Assembly (NCBI GenBank): GCA_903822545.1
Contig: CAIJPN010000203.1
Location: 1-35,052, forward strand
DNA length: 35,052 nucleotides
Source of the DNA: an uncultured Anaerolineae bacterium
GTDB taxonomy: Bacteria > Chloroflexota > Anaerolineae > Anaerolineales > Villigracilaceae
Direction: 5' to 3'
In this document: one piece after another, positions 24,070-33,529 of the stretch
How positions within the stretch are numbered: the first letter of the stretch is position 1
Layout of the letters: every line of letters begins with the position of its first letter
Notes under the pieces: model-generated
Told to the model about the DNA's origin: nothing
Database searches by the model: none
Seen by the model: the letters and a program-made list of their open reading frames with translations, nothing else
Made by a program: the position numbers and the translations under genes

Positions 24070-25104
24070 ATGACCCCAACTAACCTGCCACCGTCCACTG
24101 TCCACCGTCCACCATCCGTCGTTGCCCTCGCGGGTGGGGTGGGTGGGGCCAAGCTCGCCGATGGGCTGGCCCGCCTGCTGCCGCCTGAAAACCTGACCAT
24201 CATCGTCAACACTGGCGATGATTTTGTGCATTGGGGGCTGAATATTTCGCCCGATCTGGATACTGTCTGCTACACCCTGGCCGGGCTCGCCAACGCCGAA
24301 ACCGGCTGGGGCCGCAAAGATGAAAGCTGGAATGTTTTCGAGAATGTGAAAAATCTCGGCGGCGAGGATTGGTTCCGCATGGGCGACCGCGACCTGGCGA
24401 CTCACCTGGAGCGCACCCGCCGCCTGAAGACCGGCGAGCCGCTCTCGGCCATCACCCGCGATTTTTGTTTACGCTGGGGCATCCGACCCACAGTTTTGCC
24501 GATGACAGACGACCCGGTGCCGACGATTGTGGACACCATCGAGATGGGTGAACTGGCATTCCAGGAGTATTTTGTCCACCAGAGATGCCAGCCGACGGTG
24601 AAAGGCTTCAGGTTTGACGGGGTCGAGAGGGCACAACCCGCTCCGGGGGTGGTGGAAGCTATCAGATCGGCAGATGTGATTGTTTTTTGTCCGAGTAACC
24701 CGTGGGTGAGTATTGACCCGATTCTGACGGTAATACGCGCCCTCACCCCTAACCCCTCTCCCGCAGGGAGAGGGGGACAAGACTCCCCTCCCCCGCAGGG
24801 GGAGGGGACGGGGGTGAGGGCAGCCGTTGCCGTCAGCCCGATTATTGGCGGGGAGACGGTGAAAGGCCCGGCGGCGAAGATGTTCAGGGAGCTTGGGATA
24901 GTACCAAGTTCACTGGCGGTGGCCAGGCATTACGGGCGGGAAATCTTAACGGGATTTGTGCTCGACTCGGTCGATGCCGAATGGTCAGGCGAAATTTGCC
25001 AGCTTGGCATCCAGCCTTTTTCCACCGACACGCTGATGAAAACGCCAGAAGACCGGTTGCGGCTGGCGAAAGATGTGCTACACTTTGTTGAGAGCCTTTT
25101 ATGA
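24070..25104 (+). CDS. cofD: 2-phospho-L-lactate transferase (or PEP-type LPPG:FO transferase) with in-frame repeat insertion
   Basis: Joins the activated phospholactate or phosphoenolpyruvate moiety to FO, giving F420-0 or dehydro-F420-0. Motifs are [20 protein letters not shown] at residues ~17-36, [48 protein letters not shown] and [18 protein letters not shown]. Between the last two, residues 224-251 ([13 protein letters not shown] and onward) are encoded by a palindromic repeat and replace or extend the short loop normally found there. The first 16 residues come from a GTCCACC micro-repeat; no other canonical start precedes the GGVGG motif. The stop overlaps cofC by 4 bp. A 162-bp gap without a recognisable gene precedes it. 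Confidence 0.92.
   Translation: MTPTNLPPSTVHRPPSVVALAGGVGGAKLADGLARLLPPENLTIIVNTGDDFVHWGLNISPDLDTVCYTLAGLANAETGWGRKDESWNVFENVKNLGGEDWFRMGDRDLATHLERTRRLKTGEPLSAITRDFCLRWGIRPTVLPMTDDPVPTIVDTIEMGELAFQEYFVHQRCQPTVKGFRFDGVERAQPAPGVVEAIRSADVIVFCPSNPWVSIDPILTVIRALTPNPSPAGRGGQDSPPPQGEGTGVRAAVAVSPIIGGETVKGPAAKMFRELGIVPSSLAVARHYGREILTGFVLDSVDAEWSGEICQLGIQPFSTDTLMKTPEDRLRLAKDVLHFVESLL
24088..24120 (+). repeat. GTCCACC micro-repeat at the cofD 5' end
   Basis: Several tandem copies of a GTCCACC-like 7-mer (CCACCGTCCACTGTCCACCG and onward) form the codons for residues ~7-17 of cofD. This resembles the short-word repeats near the tRNA genes and gltX. Confidence 0.65.
24739..24821. repeat. Palindromic repeat (CCCTCACC...GGTGAGGGC) inside cofD
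   Basis: 83 bp with outer arms GCCCTCACCCC and GGGGTGAGGGC and inner hairpins CCTCTCCC-GCA-GGGAGAGG and CCCTCCCCC-GCA-GGGGGAGGG. It is read GCC CTC ACC, one base out of register with the cofE copy, yet without a stop. Confidence 0.9.
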
Positions 25105-25718
25105 CGATTTGGGCGATTGTCCCTGTGAAACCCCTGCGCTTGGGCAAATCACGCCTGGCTGGAGTGTTGAGTGACCAGGAACGCGCGATTTTAAACCGGC
25201 TATTCCTGGAAAATACGCTGGATATTTTGCGTCGCATCCCCGAAATTGGTCAAACGCTGGTGGTGAGCCGTGACCCGGCGGCGCTGGCGGTGGCCCGCGA
25301 GTTTGATGCTCGCACGGTGCTGGAAGATGGCAGCCCCGACCTGAACGGGGCGCTGACCCGGGCGACGATCCTGGCGCGGAATTTTGCCCGGCGCGGGGTG
25401 CTGGTCATCCCGGCGGATATTCCACTGCTCAGCCCGGATGATCTGCGCGGGATGTTCTGCTGTATGGATCGCAGCCCATGCGTGGTGATTTCACCAGACC
25501 GGCACAAGGATGGCACCAATGCGTTGATGCTTTCGCCCGGTGGGATTATCCCGTATAAATACGGACCGGGATCGTTCCAGCGGCACTGTGACCTGGCCCG
25601 CAAGGCCAACGCCAACCTGGAGATTGTTTACAACCACAACCTGGCGCTGGATTTGGACACCCCGGCTGACCTGAACCTTTTACAATCTTTTGAGCGGTTT
25701 AAGATGCTGACTTCATAA
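25101..25718 (+). CDS. cofC: 2-phospho-L-lactate / phosphoenolpyruvate guanylyltransferase
   Basis: Nucleotidyltransferase that activates the three-carbon acid with GTP for CofD. It begins [20 protein letters not shown], the family nucleotide-binding loop. It also has LVVSRDPAALAVAREF, VLVIPADIPLLSPDDL, SPDRHKDGTNALML and a C-terminal LALDLDTPADLNLL. In bacteria with a dehydro-F420 reductase the substrate is thought to be phosphoenolpyruvate (FbiD type); that is inferred here from the nitroreductase neighbour. The ATG overlaps the cofD stop, indicating translational coupling. Confidence 0.92.
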   Translation: MTIWAIVPVKPLRLGKSRLAGVLSDQERAILNRLFLENTLDILRRIPEIGQTLVVSRDPAALAVAREFDARTVLEDGSPDLNGALTRATILARNFARRGVLVIPADIPLLSPDDLRGMFCCMDRSPCVVISPDRHKDGTNALMLSPGGIIPYKYGPGSFQRHCDLARKANANLEIVYNHNLALDLDTPADLNLLQSFERFKMLTS

Positions 25719-25724
25719 TCTTGT

Positions 25725-25748
25725 AAAGCAAATCTATAGGTTTGCTTT
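25725..25748. promoter_or_regulatory. Hairpin between cofC and the LLM gene
   Basis: Perfect 8-bp arms AAAGCAAA and TTTGCTTT flank TCTATAGG; a TATACT -10-like box overlaps the right arm (25748-25753). It could be a weak terminator of cofC or an operator of the downstream gene. Confidence 0.4.
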
Positions 25749-25787
25749 ATACTCCACGCTGCAATATTTTTTTCAAAGGAGAAAATT

Positions 25788-26779
<992 letters not shown>

Positions 26780-26783
<4 letters not shown>

Positions 26784-27418
26784 TCCGCAAAGCCCGGCGC
26801 GATTTCTCCGAACTTTCAGCGCCAGCCGCAATTGGGCTGGCGCTGCTTCTATCTGTAATGGTAAGTGGTGCGCTGGCCTTGTTCAGCATCCTCGACCCGG
26901 TCAACAATACCACCATCGCGCTGTTTTACCTGCTGCCGGTGGGCGTCAGTGCTTCACTGTGGGGGCTTCAGGCGGGGATTGCCTCGGCAGTGGCATCGTT
27001 CCTCGGCTTTAATTTCCTATTTATTTCTCCGACATACAGCTTTTACGTAAAAGACCTCCAGGATTTGGTGGTGCTGCTGGCCGTCCTGGCGGGAATCACC
27101 TACTGGCTGACCATTCGCGGGCGCTGGGAATCGGCCCAGGTGGCTTTTGCCCTGCTGGGAGTCTTCCTGATGCTGACCATCGTCATGTTCGTCGGGCTGG
27201 TGCTTGCCCAGACCCGGAATGTGACTCTCGAACACGCTGTCGAAACCGTGACACAACCGGCCAGTATTGGGGAGGCGCTTGCCCAAGCCTGCTCCTCAAC
27301 TGGGTGGTGCACCCAACGAGACGAAAAAGGGATAAAATCTAATCGTCTTCTGTTTGGGCAGAGGACGATTTTTTTTCTTGACACTTTCTTGATATGCTCG
27401 CATATGCTTCTTCTGTAA
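26780..27418 (+). CDS. DUF4118 (KdpD-like) membrane protein, chimeric and probably frameshifted
   Basis: The first ~104 residues are a DUF4118 membrane domain as in KdpD sensor kinases ([40 protein letters not shown]). No kinase domain follows. Residues 105-148 instead match the APC permease encoded at 28827 (its residues 166-209) at 22 of 44 positions, including TIRGR-x-ESAQV. The last ~40 residues look non-native: a strong terminator at 27341-27376 lies inside the open frame. The +1 frame encodes [17 protein letters not shown] and stops at 27333-27335, resembling the permease C-terminus (EKPEPRVGGAPKES). A fusion of a DUF4118 gene with a decayed permease copy, plus a frameshift near 27281, explains this. 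Start overlaps the LLM stop (ATGA). Function is unknown. Confidence 0.65.
27341..27376 (+). terminator. Rho-independent terminator inside the 3' part of the DUF4118 frame
   Basis: 12-bp stem with one G-U pair (27341-27352 with 27359-27370), loop TTTGGG and an eight-T tract. It sits 5 nt after the alternative-frame stop at 27333-27335 and ends the F420-DUF4118 transcript. Confidence 0.85.
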
Positions 27419-27542
27419 AATTGTTTTCCTTGCCGTGAGAAAGCAGGGTTTTTCCTGAAGTTGTAGCGCGTGTCAGCCCTGCGCAAAATACCTTTTCTTA
27501 GAAAGCCCTGTCGCCGTGCGTAAGAGCATGGCCGGGATGATA

Positions 27543-27548
27543 TATAAT
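27543..27548 (+). promoter_or_regulatory. -10 box for the 364-residue protein gene
   Basis: TATAAT within GATATATAAT, 85 bp before the proposed ATG. The -35 is poor. It supports a downstream start for the gene and a new transcription unit for the transport genes. Confidence 0.45.
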
Positions 27549-27632
27549 TACTTCAACAACCCAACACCAATTCCTGATGTGAGCGGAACGACAGACCTCC
27601 GCCCAGCGGAAATAACAACAAGGATGGTCACC

Positions 27633-28727
27633 ATGACCGAAACCAGTTCACCTACCAGTCACCTGCGCATCGAATTCCAGGAAAAACAGGCAGTTTTCAA
27701 CGCCCAGACAGCCATCGTCCAGCGTTTTATTGAAGCCCAGGCGCGCAATATTGCCGATGCGCTGATCGAACACCGACCCCAGGCCAGGTTTACCCTGCCC
27801 GACCGGATTGTGTCAGAAATCCCGAAGATCGACCAGCCTGCCTCGATGACGGTTCCGCCCGAATCGCGTGAGCAAACAGTGGGCGGAATGCGCAATCGTT
27901 TTTCGCGCAAGGATGTGAAGGACGATATCCGCCACCGCCTGAACGAGTTGGAGCAATCACCCGACCGCGCTATTTCTACCAGTGGCGGGCTGTTGCGCTA
28001 TACAGCGGCCATGCACATGGTTCACAATATGCTGCCGGCTGGGCGTACTGTCACCTACCGGGCAGATGAAGATGAGGATGTGCCCACCATCCCGGTTGCA
28101 GATATGGAACCGGAATCGGCCATCACCCAGGCCAGCGATGCCATTGCTGAAGAAGGCAAGGCAGATGAAGGGCGTGGGACACTTCAGGTGCCATTTGTCC
28201 CGGCTGCGCGGCGATTTTACCTGCCGCAATGGGTGGCTTTTGATGATAAAGGCAAACTGCTGGTTGGCAGCATCAAAGAAGCCGAGGCGCACCTGGCTTC
28301 GATGCAGAGGTATGTCGAAATCTTGCATGCGGCTTCCTCCTTGGCTCCTTACATGATCGCAGATGATGAATACCAGCAAAAACGCTATGGGATTCTCGGA
28401 CAGCTGATTAACCAGGGCCGGGCGCTGGCGCGCTACAAGACCCAGGAAATCATCAAAACCATCAACGAGCGCGCCCGGGCGGGCTCACTCAATCGCGGGC
28501 TGACGTTGACCCTGCCTTATTATGACGACCAGGCGCTGCACATGGAAGAAACCAATTTCGAGGTAATTCCTGCCGGACGTATCATGTTCGTTCCGGCTTT
28601 TGTGGTGCGGGCCGCTCGTGAAGAGGCCGCCAAACGCCTGCAAGATACCCGTTTCAACACATCCACACGCAAACATTTGTTGGCCGAGCTGAAAATGCTC
28701 GAGGATGCTTTTTACCAGCCTTCATAA
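27633..28727 (+). CDS. Conserved-looking 364-residue protein of unknown function
   Basis: No family recognised. The start is ATG at 27633 (MTETSSPTSHLRIEFQEKQA) because AAGGA precedes it; the longer frame to 27516 crosses the promoter. The protein is soluble, without signal peptide or membrane helix. An N-terminal helical stretch (~20-45, AQTAIVQRFIEAQARNIADA) is followed by a polar middle with an acidic segment (ADEDEDVPTIPVADMEPES). A C-terminal region of helices (~225-300) follows, with a likely beta segment (RGLTLTLPYYDDQALHMEET). The permease gene follows after 99 bp on the same strand, so a role with the transporter is possible but unproven. Confidence 0.75.
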   Translation: MTETSSPTSHLRIEFQEKQAVFNAQTAIVQRFIEAQARNIADALIEHRPQARFTLPDRIVSEIPKIDQPASMTVPPESREQTVGGMRNRFSRKDVKDDIRHRLNELEQSPDRAISTSGGLLRYTAAMHMVHNMLPAGRTVTYRADEDEDVPTIPVADMEPESAITQASDAIAEEGKADEGRGTLQVPFVPAARRFYLPQWVAFDDKGKLLVGSIKEAEAHLASMQRYVEILHAASSLAPYMIADDEYQQKRYGILGQLINQGRALARYKTQEIIKTINERARAGSLNRGLTLTLPYYDDQALHMEETNFEVIPAGRIMFVPAFVVRAAREEAAKRLQDTRFNTSTRKHLLAELKMLEDAFYQPS

Positions 28728-28731
28728 AAAG

Positions 28732-28792
28732 TATCATTGCGGTCTGCATAACGGAATGATTCAGTATTCCGGGCTGGCAGGCCGCAATGGTA
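28732..28792 (+). promoter_or_regulatory. Two-tier RNA hairpin before the APC permease gene
   Basis: A 16-bp stem (28732-28747 with 28777-28792, two G-U pairs) encloses a 6-bp CGGAAT/ATTCCG hairpin, 34 bp before the permease ATG. It is not followed by a strong T-tract (TTTAACTTTT). It may be an attenuator, a structured leader or a weak terminator of the upstream gene. Confidence 0.55.
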
Positions 28793-28826
28793 TTTAACTT
28801 TTAAGAAAATTCCGAGCAGGTACCCC

Positions 28827-30662
28827 ATGATTTTATTCCCTATCTTGATCCTGGCCGTTATCGTCTATGTTTCCTGGCGCATTGCCCCGCGTGAAAACCA
28901 GGAAGATGCGCATGTGCATGGTGCGGGCCAGGTGGGCCTGTTGGCTGCCCTGGCGCTCTTTGGCGTGGATTATTACACATCTTACTTTTACGCCACTGGC
29001 GAGATGATGGAAGCTCTGCACCCCTATGGCCTGGAGCACCTGGCCTATTATGCCGTGGCTGTAATTGGGATTGCCAACCTGGTTTTTGGCGCTTTGTATA
29101 TGTACTCGTTGGGAATTTTCAACGAGGGCGGCGGTTCATTTACTGCGGCCATGCGCTACCTTGGCCCATCACTAAGCCTGATCGTGGCCGTGGTTTTGCT
29201 GCAAGATTATATTTTTACCATCGTGGTTTCCACGCTCTCCGGTGTAGACCAGTTGCTCTCGCTCCAACAGGCGGGCGACATTGAGTGGTACTGGCATTTC
29301 CTGATCGGCGCGGCGATGGTTGGCGTCACCTGGTATATCACCATTCGCGGGCGAGGTGAATCGGCCCAGGTGGTCTTCACCGGCCTGAGTATCTTCGGGC
29401 TGTTGACCGTCGCCATGATGATTGGCCTGTTCATTGCCAAAGCAACCGGTGTTGACCCGCTGCCATCCGAAAAACTTGGCGGGCCGGCACCATCCATCTG
29501 GCAGGCCCTGTTCCACATGCTGGCAGCTTCTATGAAGGGGTTGGTGGCGCTTACCGGCCTGGAAGCCATGTCCAATGGCATCCAATTCGTTATCGACCAT
29601 GATGCGCCCATCGTCACCTGGGGCCGCAAACGCTTCCCGCAGCTTGAGAAAATCTGGCATTTTTATAGCGGGAAATCGGGCGTAGGCCGTTTTGTGCAGA
29701 CTTCCTTCCTCCTTTACGGCGCTGTCACCACGTTGATGCTGACCTATTTCGCCATCTACTTCCAGGCTTTCGACGGTGTCGAAGGCCGCAGCCTGGTGGG
29801 CAACCTGGCCTTCATCGGCTTTGGGGTCATTCCCTACGGAACAATCCTGTTCTGGGCTTACCAGATTTTGGCTGTAGGGTTGCTGACCGCTGCATCGATG
29901 ACCGCTTTCCAGGATTTGCAAGCCATTACCTGGCGCAACGTTGCCATTGGGGAACTGCCCGAAGTGGTGGTATACCGCAACCCCAAAGGCACCTTCACCC
30001 GCCCTGTCACGGCTGCGGCCATCGTCTCAATCTTGATTCAATTCCTGGTGCGTGGCAATACCAGCGCTGCGGTTCCCTACTATGGTGTGGGCGTGTTCAT
30101 GCCCATCGCCGTGATGGGGCTGGCCTTGCGCGAACACGTAAAAAAGACCCTTACTGGTCGGGAACGCACCATCGGCTTGTTTGGAACGACTTTCGCCACA
30201 GCCCTTTCTACCTTTATTTTTGTCGGGCAGATCGTTACCAAATGGGACGAAGGCGGCTGGGTGGTGCTGATCGTTTTTACCACCCTGATCTTGCTGGCGC
30301 ACGCCATCCTGCTTTCCCCGGCGGGCTACCGCGATCCCGAAGATATCCACCGTGTCATCCGCGAGAAATCGCGCATCCAGGGTGCGATGGGCAACATCGT
30401 GGAATGGCAATCGCTGCGCATGCAGGAATATCGCTATAGCCTGGTAATCCTGATTGCGCGCTTCTTTGGCATCTTTGGTATTTTCAAACCAACCCGTTTT
30501 GAAGAACAGGCTGTTCCCATCCCGGCTGGACAATTTGAAGCCGCACTGGCACACAGTGAGGAAGAAACCTTCCTGGATCAATACCTCGAAAAGCCCGAAC
30601 CGCGTGTGGGCGGTGCGCCCAAAGAATCTGCGCCTGGTGAAAACAACCAGGAACAGGAGTAA
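28827..30662 (+). CDS. APC-superfamily permease, KUP/KimA-like, candidate K+ transporter
   Basis: 611 residues: an N-terminal membrane helix (1-18), about twelve further membrane segments and a ~110-residue cytoplasmic C-terminal tail ending in an acidic stretch. Family signatures are FGVDYYTSYFYATGEM (helix 1 break), FNEGGGSFTAAMRYLGPSLS and LLQDYIFTIVVSTLSGVDQL. The last two are close in pattern to KimA/KUP potassium transporters (GGGxYxxA and DYxLTVAVSxxxG). Amino acid transport is an alternative. The adjacent cation ATPase and two RCK proteins favour a K+ role, by inference. Confidence 0.78.
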   Translation: MILFPILILAVIVYVSWRIAPRENQEDAHVHGAGQVGLLAALALFGVDYYTSYFYATGEMMEALHPYGLEHLAYYAVAVIGIANLVFGALYMYSLGIFNEGGGSFTAAMRYLGPSLSLIVAVVLLQDYIFTIVVSTLSGVDQLLSLQQAGDIEWYWHFLIGAAMVGVTWYITIRGRGESAQVVFTGLSIFGLLTVAMMIGLFIAKATGVDPLPSEKLGGPAPSIWQALFHMLAASMKGLVALTGLEAMSNGIQFVIDHDAPIVTWGRKRFPQLEKIWHFYSGKSGVGRFVQTSFLLYGAVTTLMLTYFAIYFQAFDGVEGRSLVGNLAFIGFGVIPYGTILFWAYQILAVGLLTAASMTAFQDLQAITWRNVAIGELPEVVVYRNPKGTFTRPVTAAAIVSILIQFLVRGNTSAAVPYYGVGVFMPIAVMGLALREHVKKTLTGRERTIGLFGTTFATALSTFIFVGQIVTKWDEGGWVVLIVFTTLILLAHAILLSPAGYRDPEDIHRVIREKSRIQGAMGNIVEWQSLRMQEYRYSLVILIARFFGIFGIFKPTRFEEQAVPIPAGQFEAALAHSEEETFLDQYLEKPEPRVGGAPKESAPGENNQEQE

Positions 30663-30668
30663 AATCAC

Positions 30669-30695
30669 AGCGGGAGACCAGACAAGTCTCCCGCT
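30669..30695 (+). promoter_or_regulatory. Intercistronic hairpin between permease and ATPase genes
   Basis: Perfect 10-bp arms AGCGGGAGAC (30669-30678) and GTCTCCCGCT (30686-30695) with a 7-nt loop are followed by TTTGCCCT. It ends 8 nt before the ATPase ATG, which lacks a ribosome-binding site. It might terminate or attenuate, or control ATPase translation. Confidence 0.6.
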
Positions 30696-30703
30696 TTTGC
30701 CCT

Positions 30704-33517
30704 ATGCCCACTGAACCGATCTTCAGCCTGCGACCGCAGGATGTTCTCAAAGCGCTTGAAACCACCCCCGATGGTCTGGACACAGCCGAAGCTGAGTCAA
30801 GGCTGTCACTGTATGGGTTGAACCTGCTCTCGGAGCAGCAAAAAGCGCCGTTTTGGGAAAAATTCATCGAACCGCTTATGCACCCCCAGGCCGGGATCCT
30901 GCTCCTGGGCGCGATACTGGCTTTTATTGGCCAAGATTCGGTGCTGGGCGGCGTTATCTTGATATTGACTCTCTCCAACGCTTTTTTCTCCTTCTGGCGC
31001 GAACACCGCGCTGAACAGGCTGTTGAAAAACTCCAGCAAGTGCTGCCTGCTTATGCCCACATCATGCGCAATGGCGAAGAAGAGCACATCCCCGCCCGCG
31101 AGGTTGTCCCTGGTGACGTGCTGATCCTGGCCGAAGGCGATAATATCCCTGCCGATGCGCGCGTGATCGAAGAATATGGCCTGCGCACAAACAACTCCAC
31201 ATTAACCGGTGAATCTGTTGCCGCTCGCAAAGTGGCCGACGCATCATACCAGACCGGTATCAGCGAACTGGAACAACCCAACCTGATATTTGCCGGAACA
31301 TCCGTCGCCGGAGGGACAGGCCGCGCGGTGGTGTATGCCACTGGCATGCTCACCCAGTTTGGCCGTATCGCCCGCCTGACCCAATCGATCGAAGATGAGC
31401 CCAGCCCCTTCCAAACCGAACTGCGCCAGGTGACGCGCTTCATCACCTTCATCGCAGTTGGGCTGGGGGCGGTTGTCATTGCTGTCGGGCTGACCTCTGG
31501 CCTGGATACTGGAACCGGAACCGATCTGTATCTCTTCGCCCTGGGTGTGATGATCGCGGCCATCCCCGAAGGGTTGCCTGCCACCCTCACCCTTTCGCTG
31601 GCTGCGGCGGTTCAACGCCTGGCACAAAAGGGCGTGCTTGCCAAAAAACTCAACATTGTCGAGACGCTTGGCAACGTGTCGGTCATTTGCACCGATAAAA
31701 GTGGTACGCTCACCCAAAACCAAATGACTGTGCGCGAAATCTGGGTGGCGCGCCAGCGTATCAAAGTTACTGGTGTGGGTTACGAAACCAAAGGCGACTT
31801 CATCCCCAACCCGGTCAACCAACCCTATGAAGAAGACCTGATGGCCCTGATGGATGCCGCCTGCTGCTGCAACAACGCCCGCCTGAACCCGCCCACCCCC
31901 GAACACCCCACCTGGAGCAGCCTGGGCGACCAGACCGAAGCTGCGCTGAAGGTAACCGCCCTCAAGGCCGACCGGAAAATCGAAGTCGCGGCCAATATGA
32001 TTTACCCGCGCGTGCATGAAATCCCCTTCGATGCCCGGCGTAAACGTATGACCACCATCCACCGCGACAGGGAACGCGAATTTGCCTTTGTCAAGGGCGC
32101 ACCCCGCGAAGTATTACAACTTTGTACCCACATCCAAATGGAACAGACCATCGTTCCCCTCGAAAACAGCCTGCGCGCCGAAATCCTGGCCGCCAATGAT
32201 GATTACGCCCGGAGCGCCCTGCGCGTCCTGGCATTGGCCCGCCGCGAACTGGAACCCCAGCCTGGGGCCGCCTACACCGCCGAAAAAGTAGAACGCAACC
32301 TGGTTTTCCTTGGCCTGATGGCGATGATGGATCCGCCCCGCCCCGAAGTCGAAGCCGCCATCAAAACCTGCCGCGAAGCCGGCATCCGCATCGTCATGAT
32401 CACTGGTGACTATGGCCTGACCGCCGAATCGCTGGCGCGGCGCGTGGGCATGCTCACCGGCCCAAACCCGCGCATCATCACCGGCGCAGATGTGGACGAA
32501 ATGAGCGACCACGATCTGCAAAAAGCCCTCAGCGGCGAAGTCTTGTTTGCGCGCATGGCCCCAGAACACAAAATGCGCCTGGTTTCCACCTTCCAGGCCC
32601 TTGGCGAGGTTGTAGCTGTCACCGGAGATGGCGTCAACGATGCCCCGGCCTTGCGTAAAGCCGATGTTGGGGTGGCGATGGGGGTTGTTGGTACCGACGT
32701 TGCCAAGGAAGCCGCCGACATCATCCTGACCAACGACAACTTTGGGGCCATCGTTTCAGCCATCGAAGAAGGTCGTGCCATCTACGATAACATCCGCAAA
32801 TTCATCACCTACATCTTCTCCAGCAACGTGCCAGAGATCATGCCTTTCATCATCAACGCCAGCTTTCCCACCATCCCGCTGGCACTCAACGTCCGGCAAA
32901 TCCTGGCAATCGACCTCGGCACCGACATCTTTCCAGCCCTTGCCCTGGGCATGGAAAAACCCGAACCCGAAGTGATGAAACGCCCGCCACGCAAACGCGG
33001 CACCAAACTCATCGATAACGGCCTGCTGGCGCGCTCCCTGCTCTGGCTGGGGATGATTGAAGCTGCACTGTGTTTCCTGGGATTTTTCAGCGTTTTTGCG
33101 CTTTCTGGCAACTGGGAATTGCTCAAACTGCCCTTCGCCCCGCCGCCTTTCCCACTGATCCCCGAACTTCTACTCGACAGCAAAGTCGTTACTGCAATGG
33201 CGATCACCATCTACCATGCCGGGGTCGTTATGGCGCAAATGGGCAACGCCTTTGCCAGCCGCACCGAAAAAGCCCATAACACTACCCTGGGCTGGTTCAA
33301 CAACCACTACCTGCTTTTTGGCATCCTGGTAGAATTCCTGGGCATCTGGGCCATCACCAACTTTGGGTTTCTCTCAACCCAATTTGGACACGTTCAACTA
33401 CCCTGGCTGTATTGGGGCGGATTAGCATTCTACCCGCTCATTCTGTATAATCTGGAAAGCATCCGCAAAGCCTTCGCGCGCCGCAGCGATGCACGCGCCA
33501 ACCGGTCTCAAGCCTGA
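30704..33517 (+). CDS. P2-type cation ATPase with Na+/K+-ATPase-like features
   Basis: 937-residue P-type ATPase. It has an actuator TGES (168-171), phosphorylation motif DKSGTLT with D331, an M4 motif IPEGLPA with E289, and hinge GDGVNDAP at 641-648. About ten membrane segments are expected. The M5-M6 region reads SSNVPEIMPF and, further on, AIDLGTDIFPALALGMEKPE. The two Asp residues (D737 and D741) in IDLGTD match the Na+/K+-ATPase (P2C) arrangement, where SERCA Ca2+ pumps have Asn at the first site. VMKRPPRK following it is also P2C-like. DKSGTLT in place of DKTGTLT is a minor variant. The likely role is Na+ (or H+)/K+ exchange; Ca2+ transport is the alternative. It sits between the permease and RCK genes. 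Confidence 0.88.
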   Translation: MPTEPIFSLRPQDVLKALETTPDGLDTAEAESRLSLYGLNLLSEQQKAPFWEKFIEPLMHPQAGILLLGAILAFIGQDSVLGGVILILTLSNAFFSFWREHRAEQAVEKLQQVLPAYAHIMRNGEEEHIPAREVVPGDVLILAEGDNIPADARVIEEYGLRTNNSTLTGESVAARKVADASYQTGISELEQPNLIFAGTSVAGGTGRAVVYATGMLTQFGRIARLTQSIEDEPSPFQTELRQVTRFITFIAVGLGAVVIAVGLTSGLDTGTGTDLYLFALGVMIAAIPEGLPATLTLSLAAAVQRLAQKGVLAKKLNIVETLGNVSVICTDKSGTLTQNQMTVREIWVARQRIKVTGVGYETKGDFIPNPVNQPYEEDLMALMDAACCCNNARLNPPTPEHPTWSSLGDQTEAALKVTALKADRKIEVAANMIYPRVHEIPFDARRKRMTTIHRDREREFAFVKGAPREVLQLCTHIQMEQTIVPLENSLRAEILAANDDYARSALRVLALARRELEPQPGAAYTAEKVERNLVFLGLMAMMDPPRPEVEAAIKTCREAGIRIVMITGDYGLTAESLARRVGMLTGPNPRIITGADVDEMSDHDLQKALSGEVLFARMAPEHKMRLVSTFQALGEVVAVTGDGVNDAPALRKADVGVAMGVVGTDVAKEAADIILTNDNFGAIVSAIEEGRAIYDNIRKFITYIFSSNVPEIMPFIINASFPTIPLALNVRQILAIDLGTDIFPALALGMEKPEPEVMKRPPRKRGTKLIDNGLLARSLLWLGMIEAALCFLGFFSVFALSGNWELLKLPFAPPPFPLIPELLLDSKVVTAMAITIYHAGVVMAQMGNAFASRTEKAHNTTLGWFNNHYLLFGILVEFLGIWAITNFGFLSTQFGHVQLPWLYWGGLAFYPLILYNLESIRKAFARRSDARANRSQA

Positions 33518-33529
33518 AAGGAGAAATAG

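Noticed and set aside
28728-28826. c-di-AMP (ydaO) riboswitch before the permease
   Set aside because: The leader is too short and lacks the conserved ydaO core; only a two-tier hairpin is supported.
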